From: Thermocrispum agreste DSM 44070
GTDB taxonomy: Bacteria; Actinomycetota; Actinomycetes; Mycobacteriales; Pseudonocardiaceae
DNA: 64,000 nucleotides
Direction of reading: 5' to 3'
Assembly (NCBI RefSeq): GCF_000427905.1
Contig: NZ_ATYX01000007.1
Span: forward strand, 186,001 to 250,000
In this document: positions 8,247 through 15,987 of the stretch, one piece after another
Position numbering within the stretch: the first letter of the stretch is position 1
How the letters are laid out: every line of letters starts with the position of its first letter
Position numbers and translations under genes: made by a program
Notes under the pieces: generated by a model
What the model saw: only the letters and a program-made list of their open reading frames with translations
Databases searched by the model: none
Told to the model about the DNA's origin: nothing

Positions 8247-8885
8247 ATGGAGAATTCCGTCCCCCGGTCGCATTTCGACCGCGCCTACGACGAGGGCGCT
8301 GCGCCGTGGGTGATCGACGAGCCGCAGCCGGCGATCGTCCGGCTGGCGGAGTCCGGGCAGATCACCGGCCGGGTCCTGGACGCCGGCTGCGGCACCGGTG
8401 AACACACCATCTACCTGGCCGCGCGTGGCCACGACGTGCTCGGCATCGACTTCTCCCCGAAGGCCGTCGCGCTCGCCACGGCAAAGGCGGCGGCATTGGG
8501 TGTTCCGGCGAGGTTCGAGGTGGCCGACGCGTTGCAGCTGTCCGGCCCGCCCCGCTTCGACACCGTCGTCGACTGCGGCTTGTTCCACGGCTTCGGCGCG
8601 CAGGACCGCATCACCTACGCCGAGCGGCTGTCCGCCGTGTGCCACCCCGGCGGCCGGGTGCACATCCTGGCGTTGTCGGACATCGCACCGGGGTTCGGAC
8701 CGCGCATCAGCGACGCCGTCGTCCACGAAGCCTTCACCGAGGCGACCGGATGGCGGCTGCTCGAGGTGCGCACCAGCAGCGTGCGGGCCATCGTGCCACC
8801 GGATGCCGGCCCGGAGCTGGGTTTGACCCCGAACCAGCCCGCGGACATGCTGGCGTGGCTGGCCACCGCGCAGCGCCTGGGCTGA
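8247..8885 (+). CDS. Class I SAM-dependent methyltransferase (copy 2 of tandem pair)
   Basis: 212 aa paralogue of the preceding gene. It repeats the same motifs in the same places (VLDAGCGTGEHTIYL, LGIDFSPKAVALA, PPRFDTVVDCGLFH) and ends with the same GLTPNQPADMLAWLATAQR-type tail. Differences concentrate after motif II and around the substrate-binding C-terminal third, as expected if the duplicate has diverged in substrate. No clear Shine-Dalgarno sequence lies before the ATG. Whether it shares a transcript with the carboxymuconolactone-decarboxylase gene is unclear, since an ECF-type promoter lies in between. Confidence 0.86.
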   Translation: MENSVPRSHFDRAYDEGAAPWVIDEPQPAIVRLAESGQITGRVLDAGCGTGEHTIYLAARGHDVLGIDFSPKAVALATAKAAALGVPARFEVADALQLSGPPRFDTVVDCGLFHGFGAQDRITYAERLSAVCHPGGRVHILALSDIAPGFGPRISDAVVHEAFTEATGWRLLEVRTSSVRAIVPPDAGPELGLTPNQPADMLAWLATAQRLG

Positions 8886-8972
8886 CGGCCGCCCATGCCG
8901 CCCGGTAACGACCAGGACGCGACTACGCCTGGTCAGCCTTGGCACCGGCCGCCCATCCCGCGCGGGTACGAC

Positions 8973-8999
8973 TGTCACATTTCCGCGAAGACCGGTGTC
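8973..8999 (+). promoter_or_regulatory. Candidate ECF41 sigma-factor promoter
   Basis: TGTCACA at 8973-8979 is followed after 16 bases by TGTC (8996-8999). The published target of ECF41 sigma factors is TGTCACA followed by CGTC at about this distance, so the -35 element is exact and the -10 element has one change. It lies 37 bp upstream of the start of the decarboxylase-like gene, which is translationally coupled to an ECF41 sigma gene. Autoregulation of the pair is therefore likely. Confidence 0.6.
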
Positions 9000-9035
9000 T
9001 TTCTGTCGAAGGCACTCGACGACAGGAGGAATCCG

Positions 9036-9632
9036 ATGTCCGCAACCGCCAGGCTGCCGCAAGCCGACTTGTCCGGGCCGTTCGGCCGGCTGGCCGAGGC
9101 GTCCGCCCGCCGCATGCTCGGCGACGACGAGCCGACGGCGCTGGGCGTGATGTGGCACAGCCCGGCCATGCTCAGGCACACGAGCATGTTCGGCCGGAAG
9201 GCCAAGAAGAAGTGGCGCCACGCGCCGCCGGACCTGAAGGCCCTGGCGCACATGGCCGCGGCCGCGACGATCGGGTGCTCGATGTGCCTCGACTTCGGGT
9301 ACTACCAGGCGCAGCACGAGGTGGACATCGACAAGGCCCGTCAGGTGCCCCGCTGGCGTTCCTCGACGGTGTTCACGCCGCTGGAACGCCGGGTGCTGGC
9401 CTATGCCGAGGCGATGTGCCAGACGCCGCCGACGGTCACCGACGAGATGGTGGCGGAGCTGCTGGAAGAGCTCGGCGCCCCGGCCGTTCTCGAGCTGACC
9501 GCGTGGATCGGGTTCGCGAACATGACCGCACGCACCGGCGTCACCCTGGGCCTGGAGTCGCACGGGCTCTCGGCGCGCTGCGGGCTTCCGCCGCTGGCCG
9601 AGCCGGACCGCCGTGAGGTCGGATCCGCATGA
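9036..9632 (+). CDS. Carboxymuconolactone decarboxylase (CMD/AhpD)-family protein
   Basis: 198 aa all-helical protein. The CMD core carries Cys-x2-Cys in IGCSMCLDFG (about residues 80-89) and a downstream His nearby, the redox-active arrangement of AhpD-like members. The start is fixed by AGGAGG at 9024-9029. Its stop overlaps the ATG of the sigma factor (ATGA), so the two are coupled. CMD-type genes are the typical partners of ECF41 sigma factors, in which the encoded oxidoreductase is the sigma factor's target rather than an anti-sigma factor. The reaction is unknown; a peroxidase-like or redox function is more likely than true decarboxylation. Confidence 0.87.
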   Translation: MSATARLPQADLSGPFGRLAEASARRMLGDDEPTALGVMWHSPAMLRHTSMFGRKAKKKWRHAPPDLKALAHMAAAATIGCSMCLDFGYYQAQHEVDIDKARQVPRWRSSTVFTPLERRVLAYAEAMCQTPPTVTDEMVAELLEELGAPAVLELTAWIGFANMTARTGVTLGLESHGLSARCGLPPLAEPDRREVGSA

Positions 9633-10519
9633 CCGGTGATCCGTTCCAGAGGCACCGGAGCCTGCTGTTCACGGTCGCCTACGAAATGCTCGGCTCGGCC
9701 GCCGACGCCGAGGACGTCGTGCAGGAGGCGTGGCTGCGCTGGAACTCCATCGATCAGGCCACGGTGCGCGATGCTCGCTCCTACCTGGTGCGCACCGTGA
9801 CGCGGCAAGCGTTGAACCGGCTGCGCACGCTGGCCCGCCGTCGTGAGGAGTACGTCGGCAGCTGGTTGCCGGAGCCGGTGCTGACCAGCCCGGACGTCGC
9901 CGAGGACGTCGAGCTCGCGGAAAGCGTGTCGATGGCGATGCTGACCGTGCTGGAAACGCTGACGCCAACCGAAAGAGTGGTGTTCGTGTTGCGCGAGATC
10001 TTCGGCGAGCCGTTCGAGGACATCGCCCGCGCGCTGGACAAGACGCCCGCGGCGGTCCGGCAGATCGCGCACCGCGCTCGCTCCCACGTGGCGGCACGGC
10101 GCCCGCGACACCCGGTGAGCCGCAGCGAGCAGCAGGAGGTGGTGGCTCGCTTCCGGGCCGCGGTGGAGACGGGTGACGTGCGCGCCCTGCTGGACGTCCT
10201 CGCCCCGGACGTGGTGATGCTCTCCGACGGCGGCGGCGTCGCGAAGGCCTTCGTGCGGCCGATTCTCGGCTCCGACGCGGTGGCGCGGGTGCTGGCGGCC
10301 TTCCCGCGGAAGATGCCCGACGGCCGCATTCAGGAGCTCGTTCTCAACGGCGAGCCGGCCTTGCGGCTGTTCGTGGGCGACCAGCCCGACGGCACGCTCA
10401 GCTTCCGCATCGAGAACGGCAGGATCACCCACATCTACGGGGTGCGGAATCCGCACAAGCTGGCCAAGGTCGACCAGCCCGTGCCGCTCAGCCGCGACAC
10501 GGCGATTCAGCCCAGGTAG
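9629..10519 (+). CDS. ECF41-family RNA polymerase sigma factor (SigJ-like) with SnoaL-like C-terminal domain
   Basis: 296 aa. Sigma2 spans about residues 8-70 and sigma4 about 100-160. The C-terminal 130 residues form the NTF2/SnoaL-like extension that replaces an anti-sigma factor in this group. All three ECF41 hallmarks are visible: WLPEP in the linker (79-83), DGGG (200-203) and NPHKL near the end (274-278). In studied members the extension both activates and restrains the sigma factor. The start overlaps the CMD gene stop. Its last 13 bases overlap the end of a broken convergent peptidase E gene. Confidence 0.92.
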   Translation: MTGDPFQRHRSLLFTVAYEMLGSAADAEDVVQEAWLRWNSIDQATVRDARSYLVRTVTRQALNRLRTLARRREEYVGSWLPEPVLTSPDVAEDVELAESVSMAMLTVLETLTPTERVVFVLREIFGEPFEDIARALDKTPAAVRQIAHRARSHVAARRPRHPVSRSEQQEVVARFRAAVETGDVRALLDVLAPDVVMLSDGGGVAKAFVRPILGSDAVARVLAAFPRKMPDGRIQELVLNGEPALRLFVGDQPDGTLSFRIENGRITHIYGVRNPHKLAKVDQPVPLSRDTAIQPR

Positions 10520-11205
10520 CGCACGTCCAGCGGGGTCTCCACCGCCCGGCCGCCGTGCCGGGTCACCCGGAATGCCCGGCCTCCCGGCCGTTCGCCGACC
10601 GCCTCGGCCAGTTCGCCGCGCGCCAGACCAGCGCGACCCCGTCGTCGGCGGCGTGTCCGGCCGGGAGCTGCCTTCGGCCGCCATCCGGCGACAGGACCGC
10701 TGTCGGTCCTCCTCGCCGACGTAGTGCGGGCAGGCCGATCCCGGCAGCATGCCGAGGCCGTCCCGCAACGGGGCGAGTGGAACGAACGAGTCGGTGGAAC
10801 TGCCTTCGAACCAGCAGTTCATGCCTGCGCTGACCCCGGCGAGGACGACGCCGTTCTCGGCGGCCTGCGCCAGGATGTCCGGCAGCCCGTGCACGCGCCA
10901 CACCGCCAGCAGGTTCGCCGTGGAGCCGCCGCCGACGTCAATGACGTCCCGCTCCAGCACCATCGACGGATCGGTGTCGCCCCATGGGCGACGGCAGAAC
11001 AGCGAGAGCACCGAGGTGCGGGCCCGGCCTTCGAACGCCCGCTCGAACCACGCGACGTACTCGACGTCATCGCCGGAAGCCGTAGACATGAAACAGACCC
11101 TCGGCCGGTGGGTGGCCGACACAGACGAATCAGCTCGTCGATCGGCGTGATCCGGCCGGCTGCGGAGACTCCGCCACCGCCGAGCGTCACGAACGTGCCA
11201 GTCAC
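10507..11205 (-). pseudogene. Peptidase E (S51, type-1 glutamine-amidotransferase-like), frameshifted
   Basis: Pieces of a normal-length dipeptidase E can be read in order on the minus strand but in changing frames. First TFVTLGGGGVSAAGRITPID (near 11195-11135). A shift near 11125-11132 leads to HRPRVCFMSTASGDD, DVIDVGGGSTANL and the nucleophile motif GVSAGMNCWFEGSSTD, then ACPHYVGEED. Near 10690 it changes frame to LPAGHAADDGVALVWR, and near 10630 again to a tail ending VETPLDVRYLG with a stop at 10507. At least three frame changes make a working protein unlikely. The catalytic Ser codon survives, so the decay may be recent, or these could be sequencing errors. Confidence 0.75.
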
Positions 11206-11312
11206 ACCGGTCAGCCTCGATCGACCCAATGTGATGTGCGTCATACCCTTGCTCGGTCGGCAACACCGCGTGGCGCACCGCTCGTCCTGCCGGGTACGAG
11301 GGGAGAAACGGT

Positions 11313-11825
11313 GTGACCGATCGAGAGGCCGAGTTCGTCGAGTTCGTTCGTTCCCGCGGCCCCGTCCTGCGCCGGACGGCGTTCTTGCTGTGCGGTGACT
11401 GGCATCGGGCGGAAGACTTGGTGCAGACCGCACTGCTGAAGTTGTTCCGCGCCTGGTCCCGCATCCGGGCGACCGAGGCCGTCGATGCCTACGCGCGCAC
11501 GACCCTGGTGCGCACCGTGATGGACGATTCCCGGCTGCTGCGGTACCGCAGGGAACGCGTCAGCGACTCGCTTCCCGAGACGGTCGTACCCGCCGAGGAC
11601 ACCGACGCCACCCTCGATGCCCGGCGCGTTCTGGCCATGCTCCCGCCGCGTCAGCGGGCGGTCATCGTGCTGCGCTACTGGGAAGACCTGCCGATCGACG
11701 AAGTGGCGCGCATTCTCGGCTGCTCGGACGGCACCGTGAAGAGCCAGGCGGCCAAGGGGCTTGCCACCCTGCGCAAGCTGCTCACCAGCAGGCCGCAGCT
11801 GCTGGCGCTGGAGGCGCTCCGATGA
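11313..11825 (+). CDS. SigE-family ECF RNA polymerase sigma factor
   Basis: 170 aa, typical length for the actinobacterial SigE-like ECF group. Sigma2 includes RTAFLLCGDWHRAEDLVQ (about residues 21-38) and sigma4 has LPPRQRAVIVLRYWEDL followed by the HTH EVARILGCSDGTVKSQ. GTG start with GGGGAG upstream. Its last codons overlap the ATG of a membrane-anchored gene (ATGA), the usual arrangement of a sigma factor with its antagonist. Target promoters are not known; the surface-protein/sortase genes directly downstream are natural candidates. Confidence 0.88.
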   Translation: MTDREAEFVEFVRSRGPVLRRTAFLLCGDWHRAEDLVQTALLKLFRAWSRIRATEAVDAYARTTLVRTVMDDSRLLRYRRERVSDSLPETVVPAEDTDATLDARRVLAMLPPRQRAVIVLRYWEDLPIDEVARILGCSDGTVKSQAAKGLATLRKLLTSRPQLLALEALR

Positions 11826-12316
11826 CCCGCAACGACATCCTGTGGCGGGAGCCCGACCCCGTGGAGCCCGCCGAGATCCGCCGGCTGCTGGACGACGCGC
11901 TCGGCCCGGAACCGGCGATGCGCATGGACCCCGATGCGCTGCTGCAGCGAGCACTGCGCAGGGAGCGCCGGATACGCATCGCCAGCATGAGCGGCGCGGT
12001 CGCCGCGGTGGCCACGGTGACCCTGGGATTGGCACTGGTGACCAGCTCCCCGGCGCTGGAGGACGGCCCCGCGACACCGAGCAGGCTCGTGCCGGGAGCG
12101 AGCGTCGAGCAGGAACCGTCGAGTTCGTCGCCGCCCAGCACGTCGACGCCGTCCCCGTCCGGCGGTCACTCGAAGCATCAGGTGCGGACAACGCCCCACG
12201 TGTCGCGGACATACGCGGTGTCTCCACCGCCTTCGCGGGACGAGCGGCCGCGCTCGGTGCAGAGGGTGCCCGACATCGACGAGCAGCCGATCGAACAACC
12301 ACCGATGGCGCCGTGA
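11822..12316 (+). CDS. Single-pass membrane protein, candidate anti-sigma factor
   Basis: 164 aa. A cytosolic N-terminus of about 55 charged residues is followed by one transmembrane segment (about residues 58-78, SGAVAAVATVTLGLALVT) and an extracellular Ser/Thr/Pro-rich stretch. Overlap with the sigma gene and this topology fit an anti-sigma factor of the SigE-like group, which often lacks the zinc (HxxxCxxC) motif; none is present here. I see no recognisable domain beyond this, so the role is inferred from position. Confidence 0.7.
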   Translation: MTRNDILWREPDPVEPAEIRRLLDDALGPEPAMRMDPDALLQRALRRERRIRIASMSGAVAAVATVTLGLALVTSSPALEDGPATPSRLVPGASVEQEPSSSSPPSTSTPSPSGGHSKHQVRTTPHVSRTYAVSPPPSRDERPRSVQRVPDIDEQPIEQPPMAP

Positions 12317-12545
12317 CGCACGTCGGTCTCGCTTGCCGTCCATGCACTCCCCTGCTTCGGCTGACGCGCATCCGGATGTCACCCCCGCATCCCGACGACC
12401 GCGACGCGTCGTGGCGTTGCCTGCTGTGAAGAGCCCGACGAATCCCGTCTCCGGCGAACGCCGCGCGAACCGGTCCCGGTCTTGAACGGGCGAAGTCGTC
12501 CCCTACCAGGCCGGTCCGTGTCGCCGGCCGTCTGGAGGAAACACC

Positions 12546-13001
12546 ATGCGTTCTCTGCGCACACTCGCCGCCGGCGTCGGAACGGGTGCGGCCGTCCTGC
12601 TGAGCGCCACCCCGGCACTGGCCGCCGACAGCCCCCAGCCCGCTCCGCCCAAGGAGGACACCGCGGCCGCTGTGACCCGGCCGACCCCCGGTGAACCGCC
12701 CGCGGAACAGCCGGAAGCCGACGCTCCCCGCCGGTCTCGGCCGGACACCCAGCCGCCGCGCGAGCGAACCGAGGAGCGGCTGCACCCCGAGGTCTCGCGG
12801 CCCGCGGAAGGCCCGGCCGCGAAGGCCGAGGAGCGGCAGATCAAGGCCGTGCCGGAAGGCGGCGTGGAAACCGGCGGCGGTCCGGTGGAGCAGGACGACT
12901 CGGCGTTGATCGCCGGTGGAGCGCTCGCGGCAGCGGCAGCCGTCGGCAGCGGCGTCGTGCTGGTCCGCCGCCGCCTGGCCTCGGGCCGACCGTCGCGATG
13001 A
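12546..13001 (+). CDS. Secreted Pro-rich surface protein with sortase-like C-terminal signal
   Basis: 151 aa. Signal peptide of about 26 residues ending ATPALAAD, then a Pro/Glu/Arg-rich low-complexity body (about 27-105). At the C-terminus lie GGVETGGG, a hydrophobic segment (SALIAGGALAAAAAVGSGVV) and an RRR-containing tail: the layout of a cell-wall sorting signal, but with GVETG in place of LPxTG. Its TGA overlaps the ATG of a class F sortase, which strongly suggests this is the sortase's substrate. GGAGG precedes the start. Confidence 0.78.
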   Translation: MRSLRTLAAGVGTGAAVLLSATPALAADSPQPAPPKEDTAAAVTRPTPGEPPAEQPEADAPRRSRPDTQPPRERTEERLHPEVSRPAEGPAAKAEERQIKAVPEGGVETGGGPVEQDDSALIAGGALAAAAAVGSGVVLVRRRLASGRPSR

Positions 13002-13714
13002 CCGAGGCCGGCCGTCGCGGTGCCCGCGGGCGCGGCCCGGACAGCACGCGCCGCCGGGGCCGGCTGGGCGTCTTGCCGGGCCGGCGTCGCCGTCACGGGT
13101 TGGTGGCTGCGGCGCTGGCCCTCTGTCTCGCAGCGGGCTGCTCGTCGGCGGCCTCCAGCGGTGCCGAACGTTCCCAGGCGCCCCCTTCGTCGCCGGCGCA
13201 AGCGAGCGAGCACTCCGGCCGGGGCGAGCAGGCACGGGAGAACAGCCCCCGGGGGATGCCGCCCGCACCGCCGGTCTCGGTGTCGATCCCGCGCATCGGG
13301 GCCCGTTCGTCGCTGGTGCCCGTCGGGCTGAACAAGGACCGCACCCTGGCTGTCCCGCCGGTTTCCCAGCCCATGCAGGCGGCTTGGTACCGGTACAGCC
13401 CTACTCCCGGCGAGGTGGGCCCGTCGGTCCTGCTCGGGCACGTGGACGGCGGCGGCAAGCCGGGCATCTTCCACCGGCTGCACACCCTCGAGCCCGGCGA
13501 CGAAGTGATCGTCGAACGCGCCGACGGCAGCGTCGCCAGGTTCGTCGTGCGGCGTGTGGCGCAGGTGCCCAAGAAGGCGTTCCCGACCGACGAGGTCTAC
13601 GGCGACACCGACCGCCCGGAGATCCGCCTGATCACCTGCGGCGGCTCGTTCGACCGCGCCGCCGGCAGCTACCGCGACAACGTCATCGTCTACGGCACGC
13701 TCAAGGCGCGCTGA
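12998..13714 (+). CDS. Class F sortase
   Basis: 238 aa extracytoplasmic transpeptidase. A Lys/Arg-rich N-terminus is followed by a membrane segment (LVAAALALCLAAGC, about residues 35-48), then a disordered linker and the sortase fold from about residue 92. Catalytic residues are visible: His148 in LLGHVDG, Cys214 in ITCGGSFD, Arg226 in SYRDNV. The LAAGC could also serve as a lipobox. It is coupled by ATGA overlap to the preceding surface protein. Class F enzymes are common in actinobacteria and process signals poorly covered by the LPxTG rule. Confidence 0.9.
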   Translation: MTEAGRRGARGRGPDSTRRRGRLGVLPGRRRRHGLVAAALALCLAAGCSSAASSGAERSQAPPSSPAQASEHSGRGEQARENSPRGMPPAPPVSVSIPRIGARSSLVPVGLNKDRTLAVPPVSQPMQAAWYRYSPTPGEVGPSVLLGHVDGGGKPGIFHRLHTLEPGDEVIVERADGSVARFVVRRVAQVPKKAFPTDEVYGDTDRPEIRLITCGGSFDRAAGSYRDNVIVYGTLKAR

Positions 13715-13717
13715 GCG

Positions 13718-14800
13718 CTATGCGGGCAGGTCGACCAGGTCCGCCAGCGCCGCCCGGTGCCGATCCGACGTGCCGAGCCCGACCTGGTCGGCCTTGGCCC
13801 GCTTCAGATACAGGTGCACCGGGTGCTCCCAGGTCATGCCGATGCCGCCGTGCAGCTGCAGCGCTTCCTCCGCCGCACGGACGGCGACATCGCCGCAGTA
13901 GGCCTGCGCAACCGCGGTGGCGATCGGCAGGTCGGGGTCGTCCTCGGCCAGGGCGGCCGCGGCGTAACGGGCGGCGGCCGCCGCGGATTCCGTCTCGCTG
14001 TACAGATCGGCCAGGCGATGCTTGAGCGCCTGGAACCCGGCCAGTACCCGGCCGAACTGGCGGCGCTGCTGCAGGTAGTCGACGGTGGTCTGCAGGCACC
14101 AGCTCGCAATGCCGTACTGCTCCGAAGCCAGCAGCGCCGCGCCGGCCCGCAACGCACCACGGACGGCCTCCTCGGCATCGGTGACCACGGGCGCGGCCGC
14201 CACACCGTCAAGACGGATGTCCGCCAGCTGGCGGGTCATGTCGAGCGACGTCACGGGCGTCGGCTCGACGCCGGACACCGCATGAACCGTCCAACCGTCG
14301 TCGGAGGCCACCGGCACCAGCAGGACATCGGCCTCGACAGCGCCCGCTACGTTGGCCACCTCGCCGTACAGGCGGTTTCCTTCGGCGCGGACGGACGGGA
14401 CGACACGATCGGGAGCAGCGGAGAACGGAACGGCCAACGCCGCCGTTCGTTCACCGGCGGCCAGCTGGCCGAGCAACTCGCTCTTCGTGCCGAGCAACAC
14501 CGTGGTGGCGACTACGCTGCTGGTCAGGAACGGCACCGGGGCCACCGACCTGCCCAGCTCCTCGAGCACGACGGCCGCTTCCCTGGCGGACGCCCCCGCC
14601 CCGCCGTCGGCCTCGGGCACCAGCAGTCCGGTCACCCCGAGCTCGGCGGACAGCGCGCGCCACAGCGGCTCGACCACCGAGCGGTCCCCGTCGTACATCG
14701 CGGCGACGGCCGCGGACGGGCACCGGTCCTTCAGCAGCGAGCGCACGGACGCCCGCAGGTCCTCCTCCACGTCGGTGTAGAGCAGGTTCAGTTCGCTCAT
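13718..14800 (-). CDS. Acyl-CoA dehydrogenase, non-catalytic-type subunit
   Basis: 360 aa acyl-CoA dehydrogenase fold, shorter than the usual 380-400. The C-terminal segment has LQLHGGIGMTWEHPVH, but the position normally holding the catalytic Glu reads QVGLGTSDRHR, with Gly instead of Glu. This fits the second subunit of heteromeric (alpha2beta2) actinobacterial enzymes such as the FadE28-FadE29 type used on sterol side chains. Its ATG overlaps the stop of the partner gene (ATGA). It converges with the sortase gene, leaving 3 bp. Confidence 0.85.
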   Translation of the reverse strand: MSELNLLYTDVEEDLRASVRSLLKDRCPSAAVAAMYDGDRSVVEPLWRALSAELGVTGLLVPEADGGAGASAREAAVVLEELGRSVAPVPFLTSSVVATTVLLGTKSELLGQLAAGERTAALAVPFSAAPDRVVPSVRAEGNRLYGEVANVAGAVEADVLLVPVASDDGWTVHAVSGVEPTPVTSLDMTRQLADIRLDGVAAAPVVTDAEEAVRGALRAGAALLASEQYGIASWCLQTTVDYLQQRRQFGRVLAGFQALKHRLADLYSETESAAAAARYAAAALAEDDPDLPIATAVAQAYCGDVAVRAAEEALQLHGGIGMTWEHPVHLYLKRAKADQVGLGTSDRHRAALADLVDLPA

Positions 14801-15987
14801 CGGGGCAGGTCCTTCCACGGGACGTCCTTGTCGGTGCGCGGTTCGGCGGGCAGGCCGAGCACCCGCTCGGCGACGATGTTGCGGAGGATCTCCGACGTGC
14901 CGCCCTCGATGGAGTTGCCTTTGCTGCGCAGGTAGCGGTAGCCGACGTCGCGGCCGGTGAAGTTCACCCGGTGCGGCCGCACGAACGACCAGTCGTCGTA
15001 CCGGATGCCGTCGTCCTCCCGCAGCTCCACCTCCAGTCCGGACAGGGCCTGGTTCAACCGCGCGAACGTCAGCTTCATGGTGGCGCCTTCCGGGCCGGGC
15101 AGGCCGGCGGCCAGCTTCTGCCGCAGCCGCATCCTGGTCAGCCGCGCCACCTCGGACTCCACCCACAACCGCAGCAGCCGGTCGTGCAACGCGGACCTGC
15201 GCCGCTCCGGGTGGTCCCGCCAGGCCTTGGCCACCACACCGATCATTCCGCCTTCCCGGGGCGTCGGGCCGTCCCCGATCGCCACGCGCTCGGCGTTCAG
15301 CGTCGTGGTGGCCACCCGCCACCCCTCGCCGACCGCGCCGAGCCGCTGGCTGTCCGGGATGCGCACGTCGGTCAGGAAGACCTCGTTGAACTCCGCCTCG
15401 CCGGTGATCTGCCGCAGCGGCCGCACCTGAACGCCCGGCGCGTGCATGTCGCAGATGAAGTAGGTCAGCCCGCGATGCTTGGGCACGTCCGGATCGGTGC
15501 GGGCCACCAGGATCCCGAAATCCGCGCGGTGGGCCGCCGACGTCCACACCTTCTGCCCGTTGACCACCCACCCGTCGCCGTCGGGCACCGCCCTGGTCGC
15601 CAACCCCGCCAGGTCGGACCCCGCACCCGGCTCGGAGAACAGCTGGCACCAGATTTCCTCCCCGGTCCACAGCGGACGCAGGTAGCGGCGCTTCTGCTCT
15701 TCGGTGCCGTACGCCAGGATGGTCGGCGCGGCCATGCCCAGCCCGATGGCGTTGCCCGCCGGGTCGTTGTCCGGGGCGCCCGCGGCGGCCAGCTCCGCGT
15801 CCACCACCGCTTGCAGGTCACGCGGATAGCCCAGCCCGCCGTGCCCGGGCGGGAAATGCACCCATGCCAGGCCGGCGTCGTACCGCGCACGAAGGAACTC
15901 CAGCCGGTCGGTGGTCGCGGGGTCGTGTTCGGCCAGCAGCGCCGCGACTCTCGCACGGACGTCGGCCAGCGGGTCGGATTCGCTCAT
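14797..15987 (-). CDS. Acyl-CoA dehydrogenase, catalytic-type subunit
   Basis: 396 aa flavoprotein. The FAD/substrate motif QLFSEPGAGSDLAGL and the C-terminal NSIEGGTSEILRNIVAERVLGLP (seen in parts) retain the Glu before Gly-Gly-Thr that abstracts the alpha proton. It pairs with the overlapping downstream gene, whose product lacks that Glu, as in heteromeric enzymes. The start ATG overlaps the stop of the SDR upstream. It likely oxidises a bulky or branched acyl-CoA; the exact substrate is unknown. Confidence 0.88.
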   Translation of the reverse strand: MSESDPLADVRARVAALLAEHDPATTDRLEFLRARYDAGLAWVHFPPGHGGLGYPRDLQAVVDAELAAAGAPDNDPAGNAIGLGMAAPTILAYGTEEQKRRYLRPLWTGEEIWCQLFSEPGAGSDLAGLATRAVPDGDGWVVNGQKVWTSAAHRADFGILVARTDPDVPKHRGLTYFICDMHAPGVQVRPLRQITGEAEFNEVFLTDVRIPDSQRLGAVGEGWRVATTTLNAERVAIGDGPTPREGGMIGVVAKAWRDHPERRRSALHDRLLRLWVESEVARLTRMRLRQKLAAGLPGPEGATMKLTFARLNQALSGLEVELREDDGIRYDDWSFVRPHRVNFTGRDVGYRYLRSKGNSIEGGTSEILRNIVAERVLGLPAEPRTDKDVPWKDLPR

